Source of the DNA: Corella eumyota
Lineage: Eukaryota > Chordata > Ascidiacea > Phlebobranchia > Corellidae
DNA length: 64,000 nucleotides
Reading direction: 5' to 3'
Assembly (NCBI GenBank): GCA_963082875.1
Contig: OY720102.1
Location: forward strand, 4,278,001 to 4,342,000
Under the pieces are notes generated by a model. It did no database searches and was not told where the DNA came from. It saw only the letters and a program-made list of their open reading frames with translations. The position numbers and the translations under genes are program-made. Of this stretch, positions 1 to 12,274 are shown piece by piece. Numbering within the stretch: position 1 is the first letter of the stretch; every line of letters starts with the position of its first letter.

Positions 1-363
1 TAGTAACTAAATGTAAAACATTTTATAAGTAACACTTGACATTAAAATCAATTGGCAATGTCAACACATTAAAATTATTGCGTTGGAGGTATAGTTATAA
101 AGTCAATGTGACTTTTAACATTATAGGATTAAAGTCTTAGTTTTTTATATGGTGTTATAAGATAATCCCTTAACCCCCATTTTGGCATGTGATGAATAAA
201 TAAACCATTTAAATTAGTATTTAAATCACAATATTAACAAACATATAACATACAAAAATATATTATTTAATAAAATATAAGGCTTAAAAACAGTGTAAAA
301 AAAGAATAAAACAATTGAAGGGAAAGGGCAATATAATTTTAATTAAAGGAACAAAATATACAA
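1..363. other. Intergenic DNA and probable 3' UTR of the lipase gene
   Basis: This AT-rich stretch has no convincing coding potential. It lies downstream of the minus-strand lipase stop codon, so at least the part near 364 is probably its 3' UTR. Minus-strand ATTAAA-type sequences occur near 267 and 337 and could serve as weak polyadenylation signals. I see nothing else here. Confidence 0.4.
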
Positions 364-1716
364 TTAAAGCAAACTAATAACAGAAGAATATACAACGGTA
401 ACAGCATTCATTGCCCAAATAAAATCTAAATGGGTGTAATCCGGTATAAATGTAAACTTCTTTACTGATTTTAAGTTTTTCATTAAAGTCTTACAATCTT
501 GCGATGCCACTAAATTATCCTTACCGCCGCAATAGGCATAAGTTGGGATTGTAAATTTGTTAAAATCATAAGAAGGTGGTGTTCTAGATCCATAATGATA
601 TAGATTTTTATACCAAGAACCGTAATCAAAATACTTCATTTGTGTGTCTTTGTTTTTGATCATTTGTGTCCAGTGTATCATGTTACGAGTTGAGGTTCCA
701 GCTGGATTGTGTGCTGTGTAGATTGGCACCCTTGAAATGTTTGTATTTGTCATGTCAGTTCCACCAAACAAAAACAGAATATTCTCACAAAATAACTCTT
801 CATGAATGCACATTAGTTTTGCAATTTTGTCAATCCACCCTGTCTCTGGCAAGAATTCACCATGGCCAAATACATCATAGAATATTTCGATATCTCTAGA
901 AAATGGAACCAAATATCTCATAGGTGATGTCATGTGTTCTACTATAGCAGCAGGGGCTAAAGGGAAAAACCGATTAATTTTGTTTGCAAATTCATCACCA
1001 TTGGTCATACCTGCAATAAACATGCAAGTAGTGCCCTGGGAATGACCAATATAATCTAGTTTACTGTGTCCTGTGTGCTTTAATACCAAATTCACCATAG
1101 CTGGAATATCATATTTTCCCATTTCGTCAAAAGTGAAGTCCCAGAACTTAAGATCAGTGGGTGATAGGGTTTTGTGTTTTCTTGAATATCTGTTTCCGCG
1201 AACATTACCCAGCCATACATCATAACCTTGGTTGTATAAAATATAAGCAAGACTTTCGTTTTGGAGGTTGGTTAGAAAGCTATCAGAGGAGCTCAACAAT
1301 CCATGAACTAACAAAACCGGCAGTTTCTTTTTCGAAGGGTTAGGTATTCGTAACATACCCAGATAATATCCATCAGTAGTTATTGCATTGTATTGTTCAC
1401 AGGGCAAGCCTTTTGAAGTTATAAGTTCAGTGCCGTTCATAAATTCTTCGGGATCTTGGCGTAAATAGTTGTTATCAAATTTCAAGAGAACTTCATTTTG
1501 CTGAACTGGTATCTTGTTTAAAATCTCTTTGTTAAAAACTTTGATTTTCGGATTTGAATTTTGAACTACGTTTGGCAACTCGTCTCCAATTTCTTCCAAT
1601 ATTACCACTCGTTGGTGATTTATCATAAAAAAAATTTGTAATGCAAAGTATATAATACCAAGTATCGCTGAAAGCGCTACTGTACAGAATAAACCAGTTT
1701 TACTGTTGCACGTCAT
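364..1716 (-). CDS. Membrane-anchored acid lipase / gastric-lipase-type alpha/beta hydrolase
   Basis: This is a single uninterrupted 450-residue ORF. The N-terminus has a hydrophobic segment at about residues 10-31 after a short polar stretch, which looks like a type II signal anchor or an uncleaved signal peptide. The body matches the LIPA/LIPF lysosomal-gastric lipase family: an abhydro-lipase N-terminal segment (about 90-130), the oxyanion region VLLVHG (about 134-139), a nucleophile elbow GHSQG with Ser226, Asp400 in GGKDNLV, and His429 in THLDFIW. These three residues form the expected catalytic triad, so the enzyme should be active on acyl esters such as triglycerides or cholesteryl esters. 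The length is slightly above the usual 400 because of the N-terminal extension. It is intronless, unlike most neighbours. The family assignment is firm; the exact substrate and orthology are not. Confidence 0.88.
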   Translation of the reverse strand: MTCNSKTGLFCTVALSAILGIIYFALQIFFMINHQRVVILEEIGDELPNVVQNSNPKIKVFNKEILNKIPVQQNEVLLKFDNNYLRQDPEEFMNGTELITSKGLPCEQYNAITTDGYYLGMLRIPNPSKKKLPVLLVHGLLSSSDSFLTNLQNESLAYILYNQGYDVWLGNVRGNRYSRKHKTLSPTDLKFWDFTFDEMGKYDIPAMVNLVLKHTGHSKLDYIGHSQGTTCMFIAGMTNGDEFANKINRFFPLAPAAIVEHMTSPMRYLVPFSRDIEIFYDVFGHGEFLPETGWIDKIAKLMCIHEELFCENILFLFGGTDMTNTNISRVPIYTAHNPAGTSTRNMIHWTQMIKNKDTQMKYFDYGSWYKNLYHYGSRTPPSYDFNKFTIPTYAYCGGKDNLVASQDCKTLMKNLKSVKKFTFIPDYTHLDFIWAMNAVTVVYSSVISLL

Positions 1717-2613
1717 TGTTTCAGTATATTAGAACGCTACTTTTTTCGACTGACTTAAAATGTTGAAAAACTTGTTGGATTACAATATTTATGTTTCTTA
1801 GTTGCTGGTTGTTAATTCTACATAGATACTATCCAGGATATCCGCGCACATTGCTAATGCTAATCGCATTTTCAGCCGCCTTATATCTACTTGTATTAGG
1901 ATGTCAACAGCGCAATATAAACTCCAGTTACCTCTCGACTCGAGCGTTTTTATGGTTCACTTGTTCAACAAATCAACAAGGCCAAACACTTAAAATATTT
2001 CAATCCTATTTGTAGCTTTTAAAAACAAGATATTTTACCTTTATTTTAATAAAAGAAAAAATTTTGAATCTTGGAAATATATTTACAGCAAATTTATTTT
2101 TATTTAAATATGACTACAACTTGATTTTAAACGCAAAGATGAGCTTTTTGTTTATTTTTTAAATTGAGAAAAGTTGCTATTACATAACTTTGCATTTTAC
2201 GAGGGAGGCGTTTCTAGTTACGGGAATGTGATAGGCTTGGCAAAAGTTTGTTTGTTGTTATTATATAAGTTTGTGCGCTGTTTTTTTAGGCTATAGGTCG
2301 GCTAGGTTTTTAACATATTAATTAGAGCGTAGTTTTGTTTTTATTTTATGTTCCATAATATGTTGGCCATAGTAATATAACGATAAACCACGAAAAACAA
2401 CAATATGTTCTTTAACAAACAGACATAACTAAAAAATTAGTTTAAAATTACAACTACTGCGGGCAGAATAATTTAACAATATGTTTCCTAACAACAGGTT
2501 GTTTTATTTCCATTTTGCATATTCCGTGCACTCTAGTCTGAGAACAATAAGCCTATATCCAGATTTTTAGGAAGTATTTTTTAACAACTATATACATTTA
2601 TTTTTACAGTAAA
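1717..2613. promoter_or_regulatory. Divergent intergenic region between the lipase and CATSPERG genes
   Basis: The two genes are transcribed away from each other, so both promoters should lie in these roughly 900 bp. A T-rich run ending in an acceptor-like AG (about 2608) sits a few bases before the CATSPERG start codon. This fits a spliced-leader or 5' UTR splice acceptor. An ORF at 1791-2015 has no recognisable protein and is probably chance. Confidence 0.4.
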
Positions 2614-5600
2614 ATGTGCAGTAAAAAAACTGTTCTTCTGTTAATATTAACCTTTTTTAACTTATTTAAATTTATTGCTGGAAATAATGATTATTCATGG
2701 AAAGTCACTTTAAAACAACAACTTGACAATTTAAGTTTTAACACAACTGACTTGTTGTCAAACATTGATTCAATTAATCTTACAAGCTTTATAAACACAG
2801 AAGACATTCTCCCATTTTCTAAATTAAAAAAGGTAACTTATTTTACAACAAATATGTTCTGTTTTTTTTACAAAATTTGTCTAAACAAGTTTGTCTTCCC
2901 TTTTTTGCTTTTATTAAAAAAATATTTTATTGACATAGCTAAAAAAAGATGCAGTTTTAAAGCTACTAAAATGTTTCAAAATTAGTTTAACAATGTTTAC
3001 AATTTAATAATAAAAATTTAAAAACCAAACAGATGCCCACACATTTTAATTTTTATTTTGTTTTAATTTGCAAATCTTGTTTACTCTTTCTAAAATAACT
3101 CAATATTTTTTTAAAAGAATGAAATGCTTTATGATAGTTATGAGGCTGGAGTCTATATTATCGTAGTGGAAATAGTTGATTCAACTGGGGAGGTACAACA
3201 CACACAATATGTTAATACACTGCATCTGTTTAGTTATATACATTTAAAATCAACTTTAAAATATTTCAATGATTGTTATCTAATATATATTCGGTACATG
3301 ACATTCATTTATATTTATACTTTGTTACAAAACTATATGTTGCCTATTTTAGAGATAGGCTAAAATAAAATAAATGATATTTTTAGGTTAATTATGCAGT
3401 GATGAGAAGTGTTCTCCTAGCTGGCGGTTTTTCACCAGTAGTTGAGCTTATGTACTCCCATGGAGGTTATTCAATGGACAGTGGACTATCTTCTTTTAGT
3501 GTTACTGGTTCTATCATAAATCATGGTATAAATATATCAAGTATAATTTAATATTAATACAAGATTGTGTTAATTATAAAGTTTCTTGTCAAAACTATGT
3601 CCAGCTTTTTACTCTTTTACAAACTCACCTTTGCTTGTTTATCATAATGTTTTTTTTGTTAGATCCTTTAGATGAGAGTATGTCTGCTTTTTCATGGTAT
3701 TATCCAATGCCAATTAACAAAAAATCTTTCTCAGTGTTTCTTAACATACAAGAAACAAGAAATGGGTTAATTACAGTCAGTGGAATTAGGTAAGTGACGC
3801 ATTGTTTTTAATTTTTATAAAAGACTGTATTACTTTTGGTCTATATGTAGTTTTTATTTTGACAACTATAAAAAATTCTGTTTTTAGCAAAGTTTTTCAT
3901 TTAAATTTGTTTGGAGTAAACTGGGATAACAATGATGAGAATTTAGCGATTGATGCTACTTCTAAACCACTCAACTTACAATCCTCAACAACTATTGTTA
4001 ACATGGGAAATAAATTAATTATTTCTTCAAACGAATTTGAAACTTCAATCGTCAAAAATGTAGGCAATTAGTATTTCATTTTATATATAATATTTTTTTT
4101 TATCTTTACGTATGCTAAATTAAAGTGCTAGGTTGAATAAAAATCGATGCTGTTAATTTTAACTTTTTTGTTCTATTTCTAGTTACCGGAACATGATTTA
4201 GCAGTTACTTGTTCACTTTTTAACTCACTTTTGCAACTCAGTAACATTCTACTACATTTTACTCAGGTAGGTTAAAAATTATTTTTGATCCAATTAAAAA
4301 AAGTGTAAAACAGTGGAAGTTTGTTGGTTTTAGGTAATTTTATTTTTATTATATTCAACAATATTTAGTCAGGAATATTTGGTTTAAAACATAAAAGTCA
4401 GAACTGGATAAAAATCTCAGAGTTAAGTTGCCCAAGTCAGATTTCAGTTTCAATCCAGGATTTAGATTTTGTGTTAGTTACAGTTGATAATCAGATATAT
4501 GCAACCAGTCAGAAAGGTAAATTAAACCATACGTGATAGTTTATTGGCTAATTATTTCAATAAAATACATTAAGCTGCATTATATTGTATGCATCTAAAG
4601 GAAAGTTTATTTTTCATATTTAAAGTACTGTTATAAATTATTTAATGTTATCTTGCAGGCAACACCTCCGATTTTAGTTTTGTTCCCGTCAAAGATTCAG
4701 ATCAAAAAACTTGGTGCGAATTTTTAGATTTACCAACATCCCAATGCAATATAATTGGCCACACAATTCCATCTCATAAATGTTGTATGTTCTATTTATT
4801 GACATATGACAACAATATTAAGAAATACTCTGTTGGTCAATATATAGGTAGGTAAATTAATTTTTATAAGTGTTTAATAATTTGGTCTATAAATGTTATT
4901 TCTTACAGAAATTCAAGGTTTTAATTAATATAGAAAAGAGTTATATCATTTTATGCCACGTTAGGACATACAAAAAAATTACTCAAGTAATAACAATTTA
5001 AATAAAGGTTATATGGGAGCTGGTGAATGGAAAATATTACACACATTTGATGGTAGAATACCACCCTCTCAGTACAAACATATTCCAAGTGGATTTGTGC
5101 TTCTTGATAACAACGGAACAAACTCTGGTAAATTTTAACAGCATTTTTTTTTTGTAATAACATTTATAATTAACAATATTTCTTTTTTTATTTTATTTAA
5201 GGTGAATTAATGGACTTACAGGGAATACATACATTAAGTTTATCTGATGAAAACTTATATCTCTTTGGGAAAGTATTTCTAGTTCTAGACATTCGAAGTT
5301 GCACCTTACTAGCTGTTCAAACCGAACAAAATTCGATATTATTTGGCAACGCTGTTGTACAACAAATGTCATCTGCTACAAAAAGTCGAAAATTTTCTCT
5401 GCTGACATCGGGTGGTGGAATTTGGACAGGAAAGGCTTTGCCAAATTTTGCTGGAATCAAATTAAACAAAGTCGGAAACGTAAAGTTTGCTTCAATAATT
5501 GCAATGTTTTTTAATTTTGAAGAGGATCTTTTTGTATTGGAATTTGATAATGAAAAAGTAAAAAGAACTCTAATGGAAAAGCATGAGGAATTAGGTTTGA

Positions 5601-8600
5601 TAACATTTTTACCTTTCCTTAAAGTTGTTCATTATTGTAGATTTGAATAGGCCTATTTCTTTAATTTAAAAAATATTTAAATGATTTTATCTGATTTTAG
5701 AACCTCTTTTAATAAATGCTGTGATAAGTTGTCCAGATGTAACATCATTGGCAAGAATACGAAAGTTCGAGTTTAATCCACCTCGTAAATGGCCAGGCAA
5801 ATCACAAGAAAATATTAAATTAGAAAGTGATATTTTTCCTTCTGCTGAAACTATGTTTATTCCTCAATCAGAAAATTTGTTTGCACTATATAGAGTTTCA
5901 GCACAAATAGTGTACATCGCACAGGTATATATTTATATTTTAACATCAAATATATTTCAAAAGTTAGGCATACCATTAATTTATGCAATTTTATTATAAC
6001 ACTTTGTTCAGTTGGGTTTAACATACACAACATATGGCTGTGCTTTAAAACCAGAGCCCTGGTATATTAGTAACGGAAATTTTTGTTAACCGTTTTTACC
6101 TTTCATGTAACTGTTGTATGTCTTGTTACTAAACTGTATTAAACATTTTTTTTTTTTTAATTAATATTTTCCTTTAAATTTAATTTCTTTAGAAAATTGG
6201 AGAGTATGGTTGGTGGGCTGACAGAATAACTGGAGACTGGTATTTTGATTTGCACGGCTTCGAGGATTATTTAGATTATCTTTCTGTCAATAATTTGTCA
6301 TTTGAAGATAAGCCAATAATTTACATATCGAAATATGATTACGCATTGGATTATTATCAACCTGATATTGAATGTTCTGTATATTCACCAACCAAAGTTT
6401 ATTTAGATAAAGGTCAAGTATTTAAGTAAGTAAAATTGTAGTTTAAAATAAGCAATTGCAATGTTTTTTGTTTTTAAATATTTACATTACCATATGTAAC
6501 ACATTGCATCAAAATTATTAAGGAAAAATTGTATTTAGGGTTGAAATTGTTCTAACATCGGGTTCTGATAACCCCTTATCAACTCTTGCTAATGTTGAAC
6601 TGTTTGTAAGTTTGTCGGACCATTTAATGGTTGATATGTTGGTTGTTAAACACAAAGAACCAATGCAAACTAGATTTGAGGTAATAAGTGGGTATTAAAT
6701 ATATATTTCTTGAATCATACAAGAATAACATAAGAAATGGAACTTTGATATTATTTTGTAGGTTATATTTACTGGCAACCAACTAGTACAACTACCTCCT
6801 GGAGTTAAGTTATCTTCAATTTATGCAACTTTGTCACCATGGATACCAAAGAGTGAACCATTTTCTGACAGTAAATTTAACTTAATTTTATTTTACTTTT
6901 TTTAAAAAAATTACTAATTCATTTTTTGTAGGTTTATAAAAAACATGTAAAATAATTTACTAATCATAATAGTCTATGTGTTTGCAGCAATAGGTTAAAA
7001 ACATGTTATGCAGATAGTACTTAAACATTTTATTGGTTGTAATATAATTTATGGCTACTCATAAAATGGATTATAAAATTTTTATCTTGTTTGTGGTATC
7101 ATGCAATACTGTTGTACATTTTGTTTACCAAAGTTGTTAAATATTTGTGACATATCTGACCAGGAAACCTTACTTTATAAAATGTCTCATTTTTAGATTG
7201 TAGATTTGGCACATACACCAATGCCTTTGTGTTTATTTAATGATGTAGTTACACTTTACTATACTCCACCATTATTTGTTTAATTGAAGGACAAAATTTA
7301 GTAGGCCCCTTATTTTTTAATTCTATTCAGAAAGTTTTTTCCTTATTACAATTATTTTCTTTTAGATTTGGAAATAATTATTAAAGTTGGATGTCCACCT
7401 GCTTTGTCACTTAAGTTTGATCGTGAAGAATCTGTCAGGATGCTTGCAGAAAGAGGAAGGACGGATAATTTTGAATGTCTTATCGACCTGGGTGACAACA
7501 TACCCTGTTTTACAACATCGGGTAAGTTCTCTTGCACAAAAAAACCTTTAAAAATACCTCCTTTGGACAATTTTTTTTTTAATTGTTAACCTTATTAAAT
7601 CTTTTTTAAAGCCTATTATGCTTGCTTGGGCAGTTTTTACACTTTTTCATATTTAATATTTATTTCTTTGACCTATTTTTAAATTGTGGGTAATTTCCTT
7701 AATGTTTTATATTTTTAGAGTTTGTGACAGCTTTTATTGTGGAAGATCATGTATCAGGTACAAAAATTCCTTTCATAGGCAACTTTACACTTAAGATAGT
7801 AGCTGGGGGAGTGGGGTATGAGGATAATATCAGGATGTACACAGATGAGGAAATTGCAATGTACAACTATCGTCCTGGGGACAGGTAGAAAATAATTTTT
7901 TTTATTTAGCCAAAGAGCTTAAGTAATCAAATTTGTGTAATATATGCATATTTAAGACCAAAACAAACTGTGTACTGCTATATCATATTTAATACTATTT
8001 ATAGTGGAAAAAAAATTTGCCACATTAATAAACATATTTCTCCAATATACATTCCATTATAACCTTATAGTTAATGCATCAATGTATAAATTTTCAGTAA
8101 AATGATGGAGAGTTTGATTTGGAGCGTGTTGGATGATAGTGGGGATGATAAGATGAAAGATAACAAGACAGGGGAGCTTATATTTGACAGCAACAATCCA
8201 TCAAGTATTGTGTTGGAATGTAGGATTGATTCACCATGTGGCAGTATACCATTTGGAACCAGAAATCCATCAGGTTGCCTATCAAATTTATGTTTAAAAA
8301 ATTGTGAAAATTTTGTTTAAATTTATCTTATTCTGTTAAGTAAGTCTAAGTTAAAAAGTTGTTTTTCAATTTTTTTTCTAAATTAAAAATTTATTTTAGA
8401 ATTTTTCTTTGTAATTGAGACATCAAACAAAGGAGTTGATAGTTCGACCAATTGTGACTTCACAAGCAGATTTACAATCCACTTAATTGGGATTGAACTT
8501 AACCCAAGATCACATTTTAGTATTATGCTGGTAAAATTTCATTTTTTGAGGAAAGTTAAACTGTTATGAATACTTATAACTTAATGTTCCTAGCACTGCA

Positions 8601-9422
8601 AACTTATTTATTGTCAAATATAGTGTTGCATTTTTTACATTTTACGCAATTTTTAATCATTTTTTATTAAGATATAAAATGTTTACGATTAAGGTTGTTT
8701 TGTCGATTTTAATCATCTTAATTTTCCTGTTCTATCAATTTTCTGATGGAAGTGGAAAGGAATTATGGGAAAGTTTTATGAGAAAAATACAGAAAGAGGA
8801 GTTTGCTGAACCTCCATTACAAGTAATGATTAAATTAGTTTTAAATTTTAATGTAATACGACTTTTATAAGAACATTTAAGTTGGTTAAAATTAGTTAAT
8901 GATCTCTATGTGCTATTTTTTAAGATGAGAAACATTTTTCAAAAAAGAGACGAAATTTCAAGTTCTTTGATTTTACAACAACCTTTTCGTGGTACTGGCG
9001 CTAAAAGAGGTACATTCTTGAAAGATGATGCTGTGTTGTGTTCAAATCAATTATATTGGTTCCATAAACTTAAGTTTAAAAAATATTTGCTTTTATTAAG
9101 GTTCATTATTGGTTGATAGTTTAATGGCCGAGGGAAGAACAAGGAGAAAGAATATGGCAGTTGTTGCAGGTTTAATGTTTAATTTAACACATTGCTTTAT
9201 TGTGGATGTTAAAGTAAGCACTTTATAATTTTGAATTAAGATCTGCGAAGGCAATCGATGGCAATCAGAAATAGACCAAGTATTTTACTGAACGATGAAG
9301 ATTTGAGTGAGATATATTGAATTTTAAGTTACAGAAGTTTTTTGAATTGTTATATTTATTTTATCCTGTGTTTAGGTGACTTGGATATTGTCGACAGCGC
9401 TAGGGAAATGAAGGATAAATGA
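2614..9422 (+). CDS. CATSPERG: CatSper sperm calcium channel auxiliary subunit gamma
   Basis: I read 22 exons giving about 1,110 residues, close to vertebrate CATSPERG (about 1,150): 2614-2832, 3118-3192, 3387-3525, 3663-3789, 3888-4059, 4183-4266, 4369-4516, 4659-4847, 5008-5127, 5202-5594, 5701-5924, 6193-6425, 6539-6680, 6762-6870, 7366-7521, 7719-7884, 8098-8273, 8400-8530, 8694-8822, 8925-9009, 9101-9169, 9376-9422. All phases join. The N-terminus is a signal peptide. The C-terminal ectodomain matches CATSPERG most clearly, with GCPPALSLKFD, then an LKIVAGG segment, then EFFFVIETSNKGVDSSTNCD. One transmembrane helix (exon 19) and a basic cytoplasmic tail follow. In known CatSper the gamma subunit is part of the extracellular canopy over the pore in the sperm flagellum. 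Exon 9 has a poor polypyrimidine tract. The exon 19 acceptor was placed at 8693 because an earlier AG would bring in a stop. Confidence 0.87.
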
Positions 9423-9487
9423 AGAAAATGTCTTAAAGGAATCTTAACTTATTATTGTTGTGTTATTTTTTTCCTTTATAACTAAAA

Positions 9488-9493
9488 AATAAA
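9488..9493 (+). terminator. Polyadenylation signal of CATSPERG
   Basis: A canonical AATAAA lies 66 bases after the stop codon. It is the first such hexamer after the last exon. Confidence 0.6.
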
Positions 9494-10021
9494 AAACGAT
9501 CTGCATTTTTCTTCGTAATTGCTATCCATTATTCATTATCACTATTTTATAACTACATATTTACTTAAGCAGTTGCCAGAAACACATAAAATTTAATGGG
9601 ATACAATAGTTGAAAAATTTAATTTGATTGAGGATAAACTATTTTATAAATCTAGGTGATGTCTATGGATGTACTATGACGCAAAACGATTGTGTCGTAA
9701 TGTCAGAGAAATTTGTAGTAAGTTATGAATGAAACAAACGAAAGTTTAAAAAAACGTGCAGTTTTAAAAGTATTTAAGCTAATTTTAATACTTTGTTGTT
9801 AATTAGTTTAAAGATTAATTGAAAAGTCAATTAAATCGAAACCTATTTTGTTGTTGCTTCCAATAATTGCTTAAAAAAACGTTTGATTTTGGCAATTTTA
9901 AACGTCATTTCCTTTCCGTTGAGATGTCCATTTGCCAATAAAATACGTTTATTTAAGAATGTTTCTTTCTAAATAGATATTTTTATTTAACAGTATTATT
10001 AGTAAATTAAAATCTAGCAAA
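9494..10021. other. Spacer between CATSPERG and PPP6C; probable PPP6C promoter and 5' UTR
   Basis: This AT-rich spacer of about 530 bp has no coding potential. A pyrimidine-rich run ending in AACAG near 9990-9995, followed by about 26 bases to the PPP6C ATG, resembles an acceptor for a 5' UTR intron or a trans-spliced leader. The two genes point the same way, but the spacer is too long for the near-zero spacing known in tunicate operons. Confidence 0.35.
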
Positions 10022-10939
10022 ATGATGAAACTTGATCTTGACAAAATGATAACTATTACTAAAGAGTGCAAATATTTGCCTGAAAATGAACTTAAAAAAC
10101 TTTGTGATTACGTTTGTGACTTACTTCTTGAGGAATCAAATGTTCAACCAGTTTCAACACCAGTCACAGTCTGCGGAGACATACACGGACAATTTTATGA
10201 TTTGTTGGAGTTATTTCGTACTGGGGGCGAAATACCGGACACGAGTTATGTGTTCATGGGGGATTTCGTTGATCGTGGGTACTACAGCTTAGAAACATTT
10301 ACCTATTTACTTGCTTTAAAAGCAAAATGGCCTGGGAAAATAACCCTGCTTCGGGGAAATCACGAAACCCGTCAAATAACCCAAGTGTATGGATTTTACG
10401 ATGAGTGTCAAACTAAATACGGAAATGCAAATGCTTGGAGATACTGCACAAAAGTATTTGACCTTCTTACAATTGCAGCTATCATTGATTCGAAGATCTT
10501 ATGTGTGCATGGAGGACTTTCACCAGACATCCGGACTTTGGATCAAATCAGGACAATAGATCGTCAGCAAGAGATACCTCATAAAGGTCCATTCTGTGAC
10601 TTGGTGTGGTCTGATCCAGAAGATGTGGACACATGGGCGATAAGTAATCGAGGAGCTGGATGGTTGTTTGGAGCAAAGGTGACACAGGAGTTTGTTTATC
10701 TTAATGATCTCTCTCTTATCTGTAGAGCGCATCAAGTTGTGCATGACGGTTATAAATATATGTTTAACAATAATTTAGTCACTGTTTGGTCTGCTCCTAA
10801 TTATTGTTACCGATGCGGAAATGTAGCTGCTATTATGTCAATTAACTCACCAACAGAAAAGGAAGCAAAACTTTTTCGAGCTGTACCCGATAACATGAGA
10901 GTTATACCTTCAAGAACAACTACTCCATATTTTCTATAA
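10022..10939 (+). CDS. PPP6C: Serine/threonine protein phosphatase 6 catalytic subunit
   Basis: The protein is 305 residues, the same length as vertebrate PP6 catalytic subunit, and ends in the PP6-type TTTPYFL tail. All PPP-family metal and phosphate-binding motifs are intact: GDIHG at 52-56, GDFVDRG at 80-86, RGNHE at 111-115, HGG at 163-165 and the RAHQ segment. The YCYRCGN region near the C-terminus is typical of the PP2A/PP4/PP6 group, and the whole sequence is closer to PP6 than to PP2A or PP4. PP6 works with SAPS-domain and ankyrin-repeat regulatory subunits in cell-cycle and NF-kB signalling. The gene has no introns, while vertebrate PPP6C has several, so this may be a retrocopy or the product of intron loss. 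The intact motifs argue that it is functional. Confidence 0.95.
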   Translation: MMKLDLDKMITITKECKYLPENELKKLCDYVCDLLLEESNVQPVSTPVTVCGDIHGQFYDLLELFRTGGEIPDTSYVFMGDFVDRGYYSLETFTYLLALKAKWPGKITLLRGNHETRQITQVYGFYDECQTKYGNANAWRYCTKVFDLLTIAAIIDSKILCVHGGLSPDIRTLDQIRTIDRQQEIPHKGPFCDLVWSDPEDVDTWAISNRGAGWLFGAKVTQEFVYLNDLSLICRAHQVVHDGYKYMFNNNLVTVWSAPNYCYRCGNVAAIMSINSPTEKEAKLFRAVPDNMRVIPSRTTTPYFL

Positions 10940-12274
10940 ATTTCCTCTCTATTTGTTCAGCTTACTTTTATTTTAATTGACATTAGTGAAATTCATACAT
11001 TTCTGTGTACTACTCTTTAGGTCAATGAATTACATGGCAATGTTAATATGATTTATATAATATATTGCTATTGTCATTTTGTGGAAGAGCATTTTAATTG
11101 AATAGTTCTTTTAATGTATTGACTTACATTTGTATTACACTTCGTCAGTTTACAAACTTACATGTTTTTAAAATTCACTGTTGCATTAAAAGATGAATTA
11201 ATTATAAAATATAAGTGGTAGTTAATTATTAGTCTTTTTTAAACTTTTGTTAGTAATTCTGTATAGTAAAGTGCCTATTGATTTTATGATTAGTGAATTG
11301 TGTCGATAACCAATCATAGAAAAATTAAATTGTTTTCATTACTATATTCACGTTAAGATTTGTTTTACATTTTATAGATATTATAACACTGTTATTTCAT
11401 AACTTGGGCTTATAAATTAACTCACAATTTTTAAATTTCACTGCTTTATAACTATAAAATCAGCCTTATGCAATTTTGTTATATTGCATAAGTTTTCGAA
11501 ATCATATTTAATTTATGCATTACATTAATAAAAAGTGATCTAATTTTTTTAAGCTACTCAAGGCACAATATTAATATTCCCTTTCTTAATTATTATATTC
11601 AATATTATAGAAGTTTATTTAACATTTATAATTCTTATCTTTGGCTGTAAATATTTTAAATCATATATTTGCTAATTATTGTTGAACAAAATTAATTTTT
11701 GAACTTACCTCATAACAAACTGCAGTAAGTTCGTGCGAATAAAAACTATTTTACATTACTAATTAAACATCAATTTTTACATAGATTTTTGTAAAAAAAA
11801 TTGTGAAATATTCACGTTGATACTTGGTAAATCTTTAGACACGATATCAGTCCACCAGAAAGTGGAATAAAATGAATTTTATTTGGCAACATAGAGGCAG
11901 TGGTAACTGGTAAAGATTATTTAAAAAACATTAAAATATATTTTTATAAAACAAAATTACACTGATTATAAATATATAATAATACCATCATAAAAATAAA
12001 TCTATATTATTAGCGATAGCACCTTATGTCGAACATTAGTACATTTAAAAAAGTAAAAGGGTATGACATACAGTGGTCTTACTTGGTCAATTACACATAT
12101 ATATAAATATTTACACATCTACAAAAATGACACCAACTCAACTCTACAAACACAACTATGAATGATCATTTAAAAAAGGCTTAGTTACATTTATACAATT
12201 GCTTTTAACATTAAAATACTGAAACATCAAACTTAAAATATTACACATTTAAAGAACTCTGTCAAAGTTTCCAT
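10940..12274. other. Convergent 3' UTRs of PPP6C and ANKRD6
   Basis: These 1.3 kb between two tail-to-tail genes hold no ORF with family resemblance. Plus-strand AATAAA hexamers at 11527 and near 11737 are candidates for the PPP6C end. A minus-strand AATAAA (TTTATT at 11878-11883) is a candidate for the ANKRD6 end. The sequence is otherwise simple AT-rich DNA. Confidence 0.45.

Noticed and set aside
1791-2015. 74-codon ORF between the lipase and CATSPERG genes
   Set aside because: It has no family resemblance and lies in the divergent promoter region. Its length is within chance for this composition.
9494-10021. CATSPERG and PPP6C as a two-gene operon
   Set aside because: The genes share orientation, but the spacer is about 600 bp with its own polyadenylation signal, far longer than the near-zero spacing known for tunicate operons.
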